From contig JALIGW010000014.1 of the NCBI GenBank assembly GCA_023053685.1, positions 17,951,308 through 18,015,307 on the forward strand: a stretch of 64,000 bases of DNA, written 5' to 3'. This DNA is from Diadophis punctatus similis. Taxonomy: Eukaryota > Chordata > Lepidosauria > Squamata > Dipsadidae. This document shows, in pieces, positions 34,268-45,614 of the stretch (position 1 is its first letter; every line of letters starts with the position of its first letter). Made by a program: the position numbers and the translations under genes. The notes under the pieces were generated by a model. The model saw only the letters and a list, made by a program, of their open reading frames with translations, was not told where the DNA came from and searched no databases.

Positions 34268-34499
34268 ATAGCAATAGCAATAGGCCTTAGATTTATATAC
34301 TGCTTCACAATGCTTTACAGCCCTCTCTAAGCAGTTTACAGAGTCAGCATACTGCCCCTAACAATCTGGGTTCTCATTTTACCGACCTCAGAAGGACGTA
34401 AGGCTGAGTCAACCTTGAGCCTGTCAGGATCGAACTCCTGGCAGTGGGCAGAATTAGCCTGCAGTTCTGCATTCTAACCACTGCGCCACCAGGGCTTTT
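34268..34499 (-). mobile_element. tRNA-SINE with CTATTG tail, minus strand
   Basis: ATAGCAATAGCAATAGGCC, TTTATATACTGCTTCACAAT, CCTAACAATCTGGGTTCTC and TAACCACTGCGCCACCAGGG in order; a near full-length copy. Confidence 0.85.
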
Positions 34500-34530
34500 A
34501 TAGTTGTATATTGGATTTTTATTGTTTGTA

Positions 34531-34970
34531 AGTCTTGGCGAAACTTTTCGACACTGAGTGCTGAAATGGGAGCGTGTGCGTGCATGTGTGCCAGAAACCG
34601 GAACAGCAGCCACCCAATGTGCATGTGTTTCCACTTTCCGGTGCATGCAAACATGCCGGCCATCTGGTCTTCCGGTTTCTGGCAAGCATGTACGTACAAA
34701 GACCAGCTGGCCCGTGCGCATGCGTGAGCCAAAAATCGGAACAGCAGCTGCCTGGGCTGCATGTGCGCACCAGGAAGATGATCTTCCAGTTTCCGGTGCA
34801 TGTATGCGCACCAGCCAGCTGGTCTTCATGCATGCATGCACGCCAGAAACCGGAAGACCAGCTGGCCGGTGTGCCGGAACCCAGAAGAGCAACAGGCGAT
34901 GGCTTGCATGCCCGGAGAGATGGCTCTGCGTGCCACTTCTGGCACGCATGCCATAGGTTTGCCATCACGG
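34531..34970. mobile_element. hAT-type MITE (GGCGAACC family), decayed left end
   Basis: The right end CATGCCATAGGTTTGCCATCAC is well kept and the left end TTGGCGAAACTTTTCGACAC is degenerate. The interior is GCATG-rich with GGAAACCGGAAG-type repeats. The long frames across it on both strands are artefacts of the CpG-rich interior. Confidence 0.75.
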
Positions 34971-35017
34971 GCCTAGAATCACCAAGAGTGAGTTGGTGGC
35001 CATATAAATTTTCTAAG

Positions 35018-35236
35018 TAATAGCAATAGCACTTAGACTTATATACCGCTTCATAGTGCTTTACAGCCGTCTCTAAGCGGTTTTACAGAGTTCAGCATAT
35101 TGCCCCCAACAATCTGGGTCCTCATTTTACCCACCTCGGAGGGATGGAAGGCTGAGTCAACCTTGAGCCTAGTGAGATTTGAACAGCTGAACTGCTGAAC
35201 TAGCAGTGCTGCTTTTAACCACTGCGCCACCTCACC
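35018..35236 (-). mobile_element. tRNA-SINE with CTATTG tail, minus strand
   Basis: AATAGCAATAGCACTTAGAC and TTATATACCGCTTCATAGTG at the left; TTAACCACTGCGCCACCTCA at the right. Confidence 0.85.
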
Positions 35237-35248
35237 TAAGTAAGTAAG

Positions 35249-35250
35249 TG

Positions 35251-35299
<49 letters not shown>
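35249..35299. repeat. AATC microsatellite
   Basis: About 12 tetranucleotide units, starting about 13 bp beyond the SINE head. Confidence 0.95.
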
Positions 35300-35967
35300 C
35301 CACTGCAATCCTTTTTAATAGATTGTGGGAAAGCATAGGTGTGGTTGTGGGTGATGTGTGAAAGCACCCCAGGGCGTCCAAAAGAAGGGAGGTGACATCT
35401 ATGCAGGCCCCAAGTCAAGGCTTCTCATTAAGACGAACATCTTTGCAAAGTCCATTCTTTCGCCAAAGCCATTCCAATTCCCACCCTCCTGTTTAGATTC
35501 TTGCCACCAGACCACGCAGTCAGAAGCCCTGAGGATTGAATTTGGGATCCTTTGCCAGCAGGTGCTGACGTCACAGCTTTGAACGGCAAACAAGCAGACT
35601 AAAGCGGCCCTTTGTGCAGAATATGAGAATGTGCGGCTGGTCGCCAGATTCCCAGCAAATCCTGGCTGCTTCCTGGGCATTTCTTCCCTTCTCTCTGCAG
35701 CAGCTGGAGATGCGTCTAGTTTTTTATGCACAGATGTCTGAGTAGCTTTTTTCCTTTTCCCTTTTTTTTTAAAAAAAAAACACACCTTCCCTTGTTGGAT
35801 TTTTGAGCTTTGTGTTGTTGTTTTTTAAAGGCCCAGATGATCAGCATTTTAAAAATAATTTTTTTTTGGCTTCCACGGCAAAGTTTGAGAGCGCAGATTA
35901 GAATGTCAGTTTTGAAAACTCCACTGCCCGAGAAAAAAGCAGCTGTCAAAATCCAGGCCAGAGGTTG
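35300..35967. other. No gene or repeat recognised
   Basis: A 128-codon minus frame (35399-35785) starts in lysine-rich sequence made by the poly-T tract at 35761-35780 and shows no domain. Confidence 0.35.
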
Positions 35968-35975
35968 ATCTAAAG

Positions 35976-36105
35976 CAGTGTTTCCCAACCTTGGCAACTT
36001 GAAGATGTCTGGACTTCAACTCCCAGAATTCCCCAGCCAGCTGGCTGGGGAATTCTGGGAGTTGAAGTCCAGACATCTTCAAGTTGCCAAGGTTGGGAAA
36101 CACTG
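35976..36105. mobile_element. Palindromic hAT MITE, complete, perfect target duplication
   Basis: A 130-bp, almost perfect inverted repeat with CAGTGTTTCCCAACCTTGG at the left and its complement at the right. ATCTAAAG flanks it at 35968-35975 and 36106-36113. The arms pair over nearly the whole length, so it would form a long hairpin. Confidence 0.95.
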
Positions 36106-36113
36106 ATCTAAAG

Positions 36114-36395
36114 GCAGCCGTTCTGAGCCATCCAGTAGCGAGAGACTGGATGGCTTTTGCTCAGGCGTTTTTGCACAGAAGCCAGAAAAAGGCACAAAGG
36201 GAAGAGAGCGAACACTTTGAAGCGGTGTTAAAATGTGAATTGCTACCATGAATAGAGCCAATAATTTTCTCAAGTCAAGAGGAAAAGACAGGCAAGTTCC
36301 TCGTCTCGAACGAGAATAAATCTTGAACTTGGGAGCAGTCTAAATCGGTATATTGTATTTAACACCTGGAAAGAGATAGCACTGCTATTTTACGT
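36114..36395. other. No gene or repeat recognised
   Basis: Short gap; unassigned. Confidence 0.3.
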
Positions 36396-36397
36396 GG

Positions 36398-36460
36398 CCT
36401 GGCAACTTTAAGCTGTGTGGACTTCATCTCCCAGAATTCCCCAGCCAGAGCTGGGGGATG
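36398..36460. mobile_element. Palindromic hAT MITE, one arm
   Basis: CTGGCAACTTTAAGCTGTG and CTCCCAGAATTCCCCAGCC form one arm; the other is missing. Confidence 0.65.
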
Positions 36461-36569
36461 CATATACTGTATGTGACTGAAGCAGGGTTTGGGTTTATTT
36501 AGGGAAACTGAGGGGGGCTTTATAGCACAGATAAGATTAATTTGGCATGGGTCCAGTTTACTTGAGGGA

Positions 36570-36984
36570 CCCTCTCACCCCACGGGGATTGGCCCGTCTC
36601 ACCCGTGCCGGCAGAGGAGGCCTCCTGCGGGACCCCTCAGCCTGATTATTCTGGCTGGCGGGGTCCAGGAGGTGGGCCTTCTCTGCCATCTGGAATATCT
36701 TGGGCCCCCATGTGAGGTTGGCCCCAACCCTCCTCTCTTTTCCCAAGGGCCTAAAGACCTGGCTCTGCCAGTCGGCCTGGGGCCCCAGTGTGGGATCAGC
36801 CCAATGGAGGTGGTTGATTCAGTAATGACAGATCCCACCTTCCCCCACCACTCTGCCCCCTCCCTCCCCATATGTCTTTGGCTTTAATGTCTGATTTTGA
36901 CTTTTTATGTTTTAGCTGCATGTGTAATTGTAAGCCGCCCAGAGTTACCCTGTGGTAAGATGGGCGGGCAATACAAACAAACAA
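36570..36984 (+). mobile_element. L2-like LINE 3' end
   Basis: The coding remnant resembles the 34.1-kb piece (PTLLSFPKGLKTWL), followed by AAGCCGCCCAGAGTTACCC and GGGCGGGCAATACAAAC, an L2-type terminus ending in AAAC repeats. Confidence 0.65.
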
Positions 36985-37050
36985 ACAATAGCAATAGCAA
37001 TAGCAATAGCAATAGCAATAGCAATAGCAATAGCAATAGCAATAGCAATA
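36985..37050. repeat. AATAGC hexanucleotide microsatellite
   Basis: Eleven units of AATAGC. This is the complement of the CTATTG tail of the tRNA-SINE family. Confidence 0.95.
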
Positions 37051-37106
37051 TTTATTTATTTATTTATTTGTTTAGATGTTCTATGCCGCCATACTCCCTG
37101 AGGACT

Positions 37107-37258
37107 AATAGCAATAGCAATAGCACATAGACTTATATACGTCAGAAGGATAGAAGGCTGAGTCAACCTTGAGCCAGTCAGTATCGAACTGCGAACTGCC
37201 AGCAGTCAGCAGAATTAGCCTGCAGTACTGCATTCTAGCCACTGTGCCACCACCACTC
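37107..37258 (-). mobile_element. tRNA-SINE with CTATTG tail, internally deleted
   Basis: The tail and TAGACTTATATAC are joined directly to GTCAGAAGGATAGAAGGCTG. The roughly 85 bp that other copies have between these (through the CAATCTGGGTCCTC part) are absent. Confidence 0.85.
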
Positions 37259-38162
37259 AGAAATTAGAAGACAACAAGCTCTCTTTCAGCTTTGGTCAAA
37301 GATGCTGAACAAGAAGGCCCTCCCTATTCACCCATCATAAGACTGAAATCCTGTAGGCCATCTTGGAAGACAGTTATTCGCTTTAGCATCTACCCAGTTT
37401 AACCCCGAGAATGCCTGGAGAGAGGAAGGGTCCAAGGTAAGCATGGCTTAGTGGAGAGTATGAACAAGCACGCATAAATGCAAAAGGTAGCACAGGTCTG
37501 CTTCCCCAAATGAGCTGTATTTATATCTTGTCATCCTTGTAGTGCCCTGTTGGGGAATGCTGGGAGTCCACACTTCTTAATGTTGCCAAGGCTGAAAAAC
37601 ATGGCTCTGTCACACCGAACCAATCCTTCTTAGAGCGCAGACATCCTTGGCGTTGGGGAAGAGCTACCCATTCATGTAAAAAAGGTGCCTCCAGCCAATT
37701 GGCCAAACAGGGACTGCTCATCTCAGTTTCGGAAACCTTGCCAGCAAGGCAGCTGCCATGATTGTGCCTTGTTCTCTGCGGCTAGACCCAATGCCTGGAG
37801 AGCTTCCAATCGGTTACACTGATTCTTCTACAATCTATTGAGAGAGACCTCTTGGCTTCACTGGACCAATAAAGGAGAAACAGTTGCAGCAGGAAGAAAC
37901 TCTCTTTTCCAGTCACACCCAGGATCTCTAATAGTAACAGGAGGACATTCTCAGGATTTAACAGCCCCCCCCCCCCCCGAGATACCCTGTAGCTACTGAT
38001 GGGTTGACTGGTTATGCCACCCGCAGTTGCTAAAGTTACCTATGGTGGTTGCCTACCCCTGTTTTAGGGAAAGGCTGTATGAAGGAGGATTCATTCTTCC
38101 ACCCAGGAATATCTGCTGTCTGCTTGAGGGAGGGGTTAAAGCCCCACCTCCCCTATTTTGTA
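37259..38162. other. Mostly unassigned, with one MITE arm
   Basis: GTTGGGGAATGCTGGGAGTCC and TTGCCAAGGCTGAAAAACAT at about 37548-37605 are one arm of the palindromic hAT family. A C tract lies at 37966-37978. Nothing else recognised. Confidence 0.5.
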
Positions 38163-38462
38163 CAGGTATACTCTTCGACTTACAACCATTCATTTAGTGA
38201 CCATTCAAAGTTACAACAGCACTGAAAAAAGTGACTGATTATCGTTTCTCACACGTACTACCGTTGCAGCATCTCGTGGTCATGTGATCAAAATTCAGAT
38301 GCTTGGCAACTGGTTCATATGTATGACGGCTGCAGTGATCCCCGGGAGGCACGTGATCTCCTTTTGCGACCTTCTGACAAGCAAAGTCAATAGGGAAGCC
38401 GGATTCACTTAGCAACCATGTTACTAACTTATCAACTGCAGTGATTCACTTAACAACTATAT
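38163..38462 (+). mobile_element. Tigger-like MITE, right end missing
   Basis: It begins CAGGTATACTCTTCGACTTAC after TA and stops at CACTTAACAACTAT, before the usual GTGGCAAGAAAGG segment. Confidence 0.8.
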
Positions 38463-38539
38463 AAAGATAATATTGGTCTCCTGTATGTATTAGTGCTGTT
38501 GATTGTATTGTTTTACTTGGTATTTTAATTGTTTGCAAT

Positions 38540-38835
38540 TGTTTGAGGGGCTGCCACAAGGAAGATTCTCCAAAGCACCTGAAGCCAGGACAAGAAGAAA
38601 CTAATCAAGGAGAGAAGCAACCTAAAACTAACGAGAAATTTCCTGACAACAATTAATAAATGGAACAACTTGCCTCCAGAAGTTGTGAATGCTACAACAC
38701 TGGAAGTTTTTAAGAAGAGATTGGATAACCATTTGTCTTAAATGGTATAGGGTTTCCTTCCTAAACAAGGGGTTGGACTAGAAGACCTTCAAGGTCCTTT
38801 CAATCTCTGTTGTTGTTATTATTATCACTATTGTT
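38540..38835 (+). mobile_element. CR1 LINE 3' end, plus strand
   Basis: GGGGCTGCCACAAGGAAGA, GAAACTAATCAAGGAGAGAA, GGAACAACTTGCCTCCAGAA and TGGACTAGAAGACCTTCAAG. It ends in GTTGTTATTATTATC-type text. Confidence 0.85.
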
Positions 38836-39021
38836 CACCACCCAGAGTCACTTGTTGAGGTGGAAAGCTTTACATGTTGATTTAATTATAGAAGATGCAA
38901 GGGTAGATTTAAATGGTTAGCGGTGAAGAACTGGTGACAGCAGCAGCAATTTCTTAGTTACTTGATTTCTAAGGCTTCCCATTCGCCAAGCAACACTTTT
39001 TAGAACTGGATTGTCTTTTGC
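38836..39021. other. No gene or repeat recognised
   Basis: Possible LINE-end text CACCCAGAGTCACTTG at 38840; otherwise unassigned. Confidence 0.3.
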
Positions 39022-39264
39022 AAATAGCATTAGCACTTAGATTTATATACCACTTCACAGTGCTTTACAGCCCTCTCTAAGCGGTTTACAGAATTAGCAT
39101 CTTGCTCCCAACAATTTGGGTCCTCGTTTTACTGACCTTGGAAGGATGGAAGGCTGAGTCAACCTTGAGCCAGTCTGTATCGAACTGCCAAACTGCTGGC
39201 AGCCGGCAGTCAGCAGAATTCGCCTGCAGTACTGCATTCTAACCACTGCGCCACCACGGCTCTT
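39022..39264 (-). mobile_element. tRNA-SINE with CTATTG tail, minus strand
   Basis: AATAGCATTAGCACTTAGAT, CCTCTCTAAGCGGTTTACAG and TAACCACTGCGCCACCACGG in order; near full length. Confidence 0.85.
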
Positions 39265-40020
39265 ATGTAGTATTCTCTTAGATACCCACACTTTTTCCAA
39301 GACAAGATATTTAAAAAAAGAGGGAGATTGGGGGGGGAGAAAGTTGGAAGAGCATTTGGCTGGTTTCTTCTCTCATTTAAATCCAGAGATTTTGGGGGGA
39401 GCACACCCATCTTGGGGATTGAGATAAACTGAATTGGCCTGGCTTGGCTTCCAATTGCTAATCACTCTTTTTTGTGGTCTGTTTCTCCTTTTGGGTGACT
39501 TGAGAATTGTTCACATCCAAATAAACCAGAAATGGGCGGACATGAAAGGACTTGTGAAAAGAGGGGGAGCAGCAGGATTCACAGAAGAACCATAAGAAGA
39601 GGCATCTGGCAGGTGAAACAGCCATCTGTGATTGGACAGCTGGACTCAAATTATCCCAAATTCTGGTTTATTGAGAGATCCAGATCAGTCCAATATTTGT
39701 TTCATTTTAGGTTTTAAAGATTATTCTGTTATTCTTATGCTCATTGTGCAGAAAGGCATCTGTTTCTAAAATCTCCCAAGAAGTCAAATGCTTTGCCAGC
39801 AACCAAAGCTCCCCAGTGTGGCTTTTTCATTGTTTACAGTTTTCTCTCTTGTTTTCCATGTTGTTTCCGCTCCCCAACTTCTGCATATTCCTCAGTCATC
39901 GAGCGATGAAATAAAAACCAGCGAAAGCGTCCTGGATTTTTCTTATGGCCATTTAATCTCTGTGAGAGAAATATCAGAGTTTTTCCAAGCTTACAGATAT
40001 TAGAGATTTTGGAGGAGATG
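39265..40020. other. No gene or repeat recognised
   Basis: Short frames on both strands, none with a domain. Confidence 0.35.
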
Positions 40021-40023
40021 AAG

Positions 40024-40110
40024 CAATAGTATTTAGCACTTACATAGCAGCTTTCACTGTGAATTTCAAACGGCTTTACCGATGTGATTTTACTGCTTCC
40101 CTCCCAACAA
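40024..40110 (-). mobile_element. Degenerate SINE remnant
   Basis: AGCAATAGTATTTAGCACTT and AAACGGCTTTACCGATGTGA weakly resemble the tail side of the tRNA-SINE family. Confidence 0.4.
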
Positions 40111-40374
40111 AACAGCAATTCTTAACACCTTGTTGCAAGTGGAGAGAGGCAGAGAAGTTAAAGGTTAAACGTTGGTCCTTGTTGGGCTATTGAGGAATCG
40201 GTGATTGGCAACACTTTCAGGACAGGACACATCACACCACCATGTACGCAACAAACCTAAATTCAGGGCCTAGATGGCTGTAACACTTTGATAGCACTGG
40301 CAAATTGTATTCCCACCTGCCTAGCAAATTCTTTGCAGCTGCATCTGTGGGCTTCGTTCTGATCTTGGGAAGAA

Positions 40375-41397
40375 TAACAGAATAACAGAGTTGGAAGGGA
40401 CCTTGGAGGTTTCTGGTCCAACACGCTGCTCAAGCAGGAAACCTTGGGTCATTTCAGATTGGCTGTCCAATCTCTTTTTAAAAGCCTCCAGTGATGGAGC
40501 AGCCACAACTTCTGGAGGCAAGCTGTTCCACTGATTAATTGTTCTAATTGTCAGGAAATTTCTCCTTAGTTCTGGGTTGGATCTCTCCTTGGTTAGTTTC
40601 CATCCATTGCTTCTTGTCCTGCCTTAAGATGCTTTGGAAAATAAGTTGACCCCCTCTTCTTTGTTGCAGCCCCTCAAATATTGGAACACTGCTATCATAT
40701 CACCCCTAGTCCTTCTTTTCATTAAACTAGATATACCCAATTCCTGCAACCTTTCTTCATATGCCTCCAATCCAGAGGTGGGTTCCTGCCGGTTCTGACC
40801 GGTTTTATAGAACCGGTAGCAGGGATTTCCCCCCCCCGCTCACCGAACAGGCAGCGATGGCCAGCTGGACACGCCCCTGAACCGGTCCTCCGGCTTGAAA
40901 TCCATCCACCGGAGCCAAATTTATGAGAAAATAACCCTCTGCGCACACGCAAAGCCTCCTGTGCATGCGCAGACGAGTTTAACCCGGGAGTGATGGGGGC
41001 ATGCAAGCATAGCGAGCAAGCGTGTGCAAAACACGCACTTCCGGTGCGACCCCGAACCGGTAGCGAAGGTAAGTAGAACACACCCCTGCTCCAATCCCCT
41101 AATCATCTTTGTTGCTCTTCTCTGCACTTTTTCTAGAGTTCTTTTTTACATTGTGGCGACCAAAGCTGGCTGCAGTTTTCCAAGTGTGGTCCTATCAAGG
41201 CATTATAAAGTGGTACTAACACTTCATGTGATCTTGATCTATCTCTCTGTTAATGTATCCTAGGATTATGTTGGCTTTTTTGGCTGCTGCCACACACTGC
41301 TGGCTCATATTTATGTGATTGTCCATTAGGACTCGAAGATCCCTTTTGCAGTTATTACTGTTAAACCAGGTACCTGCTGTATGCAAGCATGCCTGTT
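40375..41397 (-). mobile_element. CR1 LINE, minus strand, with nested hAT MITE
   Basis: It starts with AATAACAGAGTTGGAAGGGA and CACGCTGCTCAAGCAGGAAA. The C-terminal coding text follows, up to TATATACCCAATTCCTGCAACC. A MITE interrupts at 40773-41088. The element then resumes with TAATCATCTTTGTTGCTCTT and continues through AGGATTATGTTGGCTTTTTT to about 41397. The frame has many stops. Confidence 0.85.
40773..41088. mobile_element. hAT-type MITE (GGTGGGTTC family), nested in CR1
   Basis: Ends CAGAGGTGGGTTCC and CACACCCCTG. CTCCAATC is duplicated exactly at 40765-40772 and 41089-41096, inside the CR1 sequence. Confidence 0.95.
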
Positions 41398-42180
41398 AAT
41401 GAGAGACCTTTCCCTTTTATTAAAGGTGACCTTTTCCCAATAATGTGAGGTTCGGCAAGATGGAGGGTTGATCCCCTTCTTGATTTTATGGGATGTGTAG
41501 CTGCTCAGTAGCTGTGTTGGGAGGAAGAGTGACAGGTTGTCCAACATATCTGCTGGCTGTTTGGTTTGAAGGCCACCTTGAATTTTTTTTCTCAGCTCCT
41601 CAGGATAAAATATTTGTTCTAAGCCTGCAGCATTTGGGATGAGTTGTTCCTGGTTTCCCAACTGTTCTTCCATAGTTCATAATCATAACCATGACAGCAC
41701 TGCCATGTATGACCTTTCCTTTTCCCAATTCTGTCTGTTCCATGGTTGCTTTCACATCACCCTGGTTAACTGAATGATGGCTTGCTCACTTGCCAGATTG
41801 GCTCGACACAAGGGCTGGGGTAAGTGTAATTGTGATGGATCCGTATTTGTCGGTGTGCAGAAAGGAGAGATTATTATAGGAACAGGTCACTGCTGAAGGC
41901 TCACAGTTGAAAAAGAACTGGATTTCTCCATTGTTTCTGGCAGAGAGTTGTCACTAATGAGATGGAGGAAAGGACTGGTGGATGCCTTCAAAGCAAAGCT
42001 TAACTAAAGAATCTTGTCTTTTGATAATAATTAAAAAAAATCTATATGGGGCTTTCCTCTAGTACCAGGGATTCATGTTCTCTGAGTGCTAATTTTCCAG
42101 GCAGCTTTTAGCTTTAGCAACAGGGCCTGAAGAAGATGTAGTTGGTCCTATTTAAGTTTGTAGTCAGCAACCCTTTCGGA
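41398..42180. other. No gene or repeat recognised
   Basis: The minus frame 41326-41673 runs out of CR1 into unassigned sequence; not a gene. Confidence 0.35.
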
Positions 42181-42183
42181 TTG

Positions 42184-43620
42184 AACATAGAACATAGACT
42201 AACAGGGTTGGAAGAAATCTTGGAGCTCTTTTAATCCAACTCTCTGCTCAAGCAGGAGACCCTATACTATTACAGACAAATGGCTGTCCAATCTTTTCAT
42301 GAAAACCTTCAGTGATGGAGCACCCAGAACGTCTGAAGGCAAGCTGTTCCACTGGTTAATTGTTCTCATTGATGGAAAATTTCTCCTTAGTTCTAGGTTG
42401 GATCTCTCTTTAATGCTCTTCCACCCATTACTTCTTGTCCTGCCCTCAGGTGCTTTGGAGAATATGTCTAGCCCTTCTTTTCTGTGACAGCCCCTCAGGT
42501 ACTGGAAGACAGCTTTCATGTCACCCCAATCCTTCTCTTCAAAAGGCTAGATCTACATAGTTCCCTTAACTGTTCTTCATAAGGTTGAATCTTCAGCTCT
42601 CTTATCATCTTACTTGCTCTTTTCTGCACTGTTTCCAGGGCTTCAGCATCTTTTTTGTATTGGGGGTGACCAGAAGTGGATGCAGTATTCCACGTGTGGC
42701 CTCACTAGTGTGGTATTAAGTGGTACTGTCACTTCTTGTGATCATGTTGCTATCCCTCTGTTGATGCAACCTAGGATTGCATTGGCCTTTTTGGCAGCTG
42801 CAGCACACTGCTGGCTCATACTTAAGTGGTGGTCCACCAGGACACCTAGATACATCTCATAGTCTTTACTGTTGAGCCAGGTACTGCCTATTCCATACCT
42901 GCCCATTTGGTTTTTCCTGCCTAAGTGCAGAACCTTACTGTTCTCACCACTAAACTGCATCTTGTTAGCTAGGGCCCAATGTTCAAGTCTCTCAAGATCC
43001 TTCTTTCTAAGTGTTAGCAATTACCCCCAGCTTGGTGTCATTTGCAAATTTGATGAGTTCACCTTTTATCCCTTCACCTTAATTATTTATGTATATGTTG
43101 AAGAGTATCCCAAGACAGAACCTTGATTACCCCTCTGCATGCTTTCCTCCATGTAGATGTAGCTCTATTGACTACACTTTGAGTCAGTTGATCAGCCAGT
43201 TTCAAATGCACCTGGTGATCTATCTGTCTATGCTGTCTATCCCAGATATTTCTATCTTACCAATAACTAAATTGTGTTCTACTTTGTCAAATGCCTTACT
43301 GAAGTCTAAATATACTATAGCCACAGAATTTCCCTGATCCACTAATTTAGTCACTTTATCAAAGAAGGCAGTATGTTTTGTCTGGCATGATCTGTCTTTA
43401 ACGAACTCATGTTGGCTTCTAGTTCTAGGTGTTGGCAAATCCACTTCTTCATTATCTTTTCCAGGATTTTCCCAAGTATTGATGTCAGGCTGATTAGTTT
43501 GTAGTTTCCTGGATCAATTTCTTTTTCCCTTTTGGAAGATTGGAATCACATCGGTTGTTTACCAGTCCTCTGGTAGTTCCTCCATGCTCCAGGATCTTTG
43601 AAAGATTTTGCAGTTCCAAA
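42184..43620 (-). mobile_element. CR1 LINE, about 1.4 kb, minus strand
   Basis: The longest CR1 copy here. From the 3' end: AACAGGGTTGGAAGAAATCT, the C-terminal coding part (42262-42519), the post-palm region (42742-43020), motif C, and the palm up to motif A (43220-43444). It is broken into several frames and 5'-truncated at about 43620. It has no nested element. Confidence 0.9.
42742..43444 (-). pseudogene. CR1 reverse transcriptase, motifs A and C region
   Basis: On the minus strand, 43220-43444 gives VYLDFSKAFDKVEHN (motif A with its aspartate). Near 43025-43060 motif C reads FANDTKLG in place of FADD, losing one catalytic aspartate. 42742-43020 gives KDLERLEHWA and LGVLVDHHLSMSQQCAAAAKKAN, the thumb-side region of CR1. 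Frameshifts separate the three pieces. Confidence 0.8.
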
Positions 43621-44087
43621 ATCACACCTGCCAGCTACTTCAGAATCCTGGGTTCCAATCCAACTGATCCTGGTCATGGTCCAGATTGTTCTCTACTCGG
43701 AGAACAAAAGACGTTTAGATGCTTAGGTGGCAGTTTTGCATCTCATAAATCTACCCACTTGGTACCTATTTTGATGAAATTGATTTAACTTCTAAATATC
43801 TGGCTTTCATTTTGCATCCTTCTTTTAATCCTTCCATTTGGGGGTGAATTGTAAGTAGGACCTGTCTTTCCTTTAAGTAACACAAAGAAGCAACTGAACA
43901 AATAGTTGCAGAAATATTTGGCAGACAGAAAATTCTTATCTTCAATTGGACACAGAATATTCTACTTTACTATTCTCTTTAACTACACAGAATTTAATGC
44001 AGAATAGTCAATGGGACAAAACATAACTTTTCCTTGGTAGGCTATCATATTTCATTTGAAAGTAAAGAATGAGAGGATTTGTTTAGG
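43621..44087. other. No gene or repeat recognised
   Basis: AT-rich, unassigned. Confidence 0.35.
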
Positions 44088-44095
44088 GTGTACAA

Positions 44096-44550
44096 CAGTG
44101 ATGGCGAACCTTTTTGGTGCCGAGTGCCCAAAGCGTGTACGCGCGATCCCCCAAAATGTAATGTGAACACCACCTGTGCATGCGCCCCACCCCATGCATG
44201 CATCCCCCATGCTTGCACCCCCGCATGCACCCCACCCCTCCCTTGCCCATTTTTGGCTTCCAGGTTGGTGCAGGAGGCTTTCCAGGCCCAAAATGGGGCG
44301 CACGAGGCACGTGTGCATGTGCGAGAATCCCAAAATGCAATGCAAGTGCCTCCCGTGCATGTGCCCCACCCCCACGCATGTGCGCTTGTCCCCTGCCTGT
44401 GCCCCTCCCCCCATGCATGCGCAGCAGAGACTTGAATATCAGCTGACTGGCAGGAGGCATGATGGAGCTGGGCTGGGGCGATGGCTGGCATGCCCACAGA
44501 GAGGGCTCTGCGTGCCACCTGTGGCACACATGCCATAGGTTCGCTATCAC
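44096..44550. mobile_element. hAT-type MITE (GGCGAACC family)
   Basis: Left end CAGTGATGGCGAACCTTTTT and right end CATAGGTTCGCTATCAC. GTGTACAA (44088-44095) and GTGTGTAG (44551-44558) are a partial target duplication. The interior is GCATG-rich, and the long overlapping frames across it are artefacts. Confidence 0.8.
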
Positions 44551-44558
44551 GTGTGTAG

Positions 44559-45610
44559 AAGAAATAACAGGTCTGATTTTCAGTCTGATCAACAGATAAT
44601 AACGCTGCAGTCCATCGCTCCAGCTGGCTACAAATCTCACTTCTCATTCTTATATTTTTAATTGGCACACAAATTACTGTAGCTTGTCACCTTTGGCCAT
44701 GTTATCCTCGCACATTCCCCATTTATAGAATCCATACGTGGCTGTCACAAACCTTGGTTACATTTCTCTGTTTTGATTTGTCTTGTTGGAAGATCTCTCC
44801 TTCTCCTGGTGGCTGGTGGACTTGTTGAGTGGGAGGCTGAAGGAACAACGTAGGTGTGCAGAAGGAGCTGGAGAAGAGGCAGAAATTGGGAGCTGAGAAA
44901 GCAACCAAGACGCCAGAGCCTCTTCACAAGGATGCTTCATTAGATTCCACACAGCAGTCATGAAGAACCAACCAATCCGAGTTGACTCTCCCTTTTTTCT
45001 TCCTTTTCCTTTCGACTGCATCCATTATTATGTGCTTTGGGAGAAATAATTCTCAAACTGCAGGCTGCACGTGTTGTTCAGAGCTTGTCCCCATCTACCC
45101 TCTCTGCTCAGTAAGTTGAGAAATGAGCGATTTCATTTTGAGCTAAAATTGTTGAGATCTATAATTTGAGCTTAAAAAAAAGAAGTCAGGGATTGCTGCA
45201 AAACATCCTATATGCTGCATTTTTAACCCTGCCCCTCCTCTCATGTATTTTGCAGATTTTTGAATTTGAATTTTCAGCTTCTGTACATTTGGGGTGAGGA
45301 TATCTTTGTTTGGGGGAGGTACAGCAGAAGTGAATAAAATACTCTGATATTTTTATATAAAGGAGATTTCTCCTTAGCTCTTACAGCTCTTGGCTTTATT
45401 TTTGCTTTCCAACGAGCAGAAGAGTAGAATGCCGGGTACCCTTTTCTTATTAATTCCCATTATTTTCTACCCAGCAAAAAAGCCTGGATGTTGGGTTCAC
45501 ATATTACTTTAAGTCATCATATGATGATTGTGATTTGGCTTTGCCTGTTGTGTAAACCTTGTACCTAGCAAACTATGGCTTATAGCTTATTGCTGTCTCT
45601 CCCATTTGGG
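44559..45610. other. No gene or repeat recognised
   Basis: About 1 kb without named repeats. Minus frames of 60-87 codons near 44.7-45.0 kb overlap in different frames, with no domain. Confidence 0.35.
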
Positions 45611-45614
45611 AAAA

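Noticed and set aside
34374..35020. Overlapping frames of 115-191 codons on both strands
   Set aside because: They lie over a GCATG-rich hAT MITE and a SINE; CpG-rich palindromic sequence lacks stops on both strands.
36489..36887. 132-codon plus frame
   Set aside because: It covers an L2-like LINE end with the coding remnant in part of it; not a host gene.
44045..44668. Frames up to 207 codons, cysteine- and histidine-rich
   Set aside because: Same reason: artefacts of the second GGCGAACC-family MITE interior.
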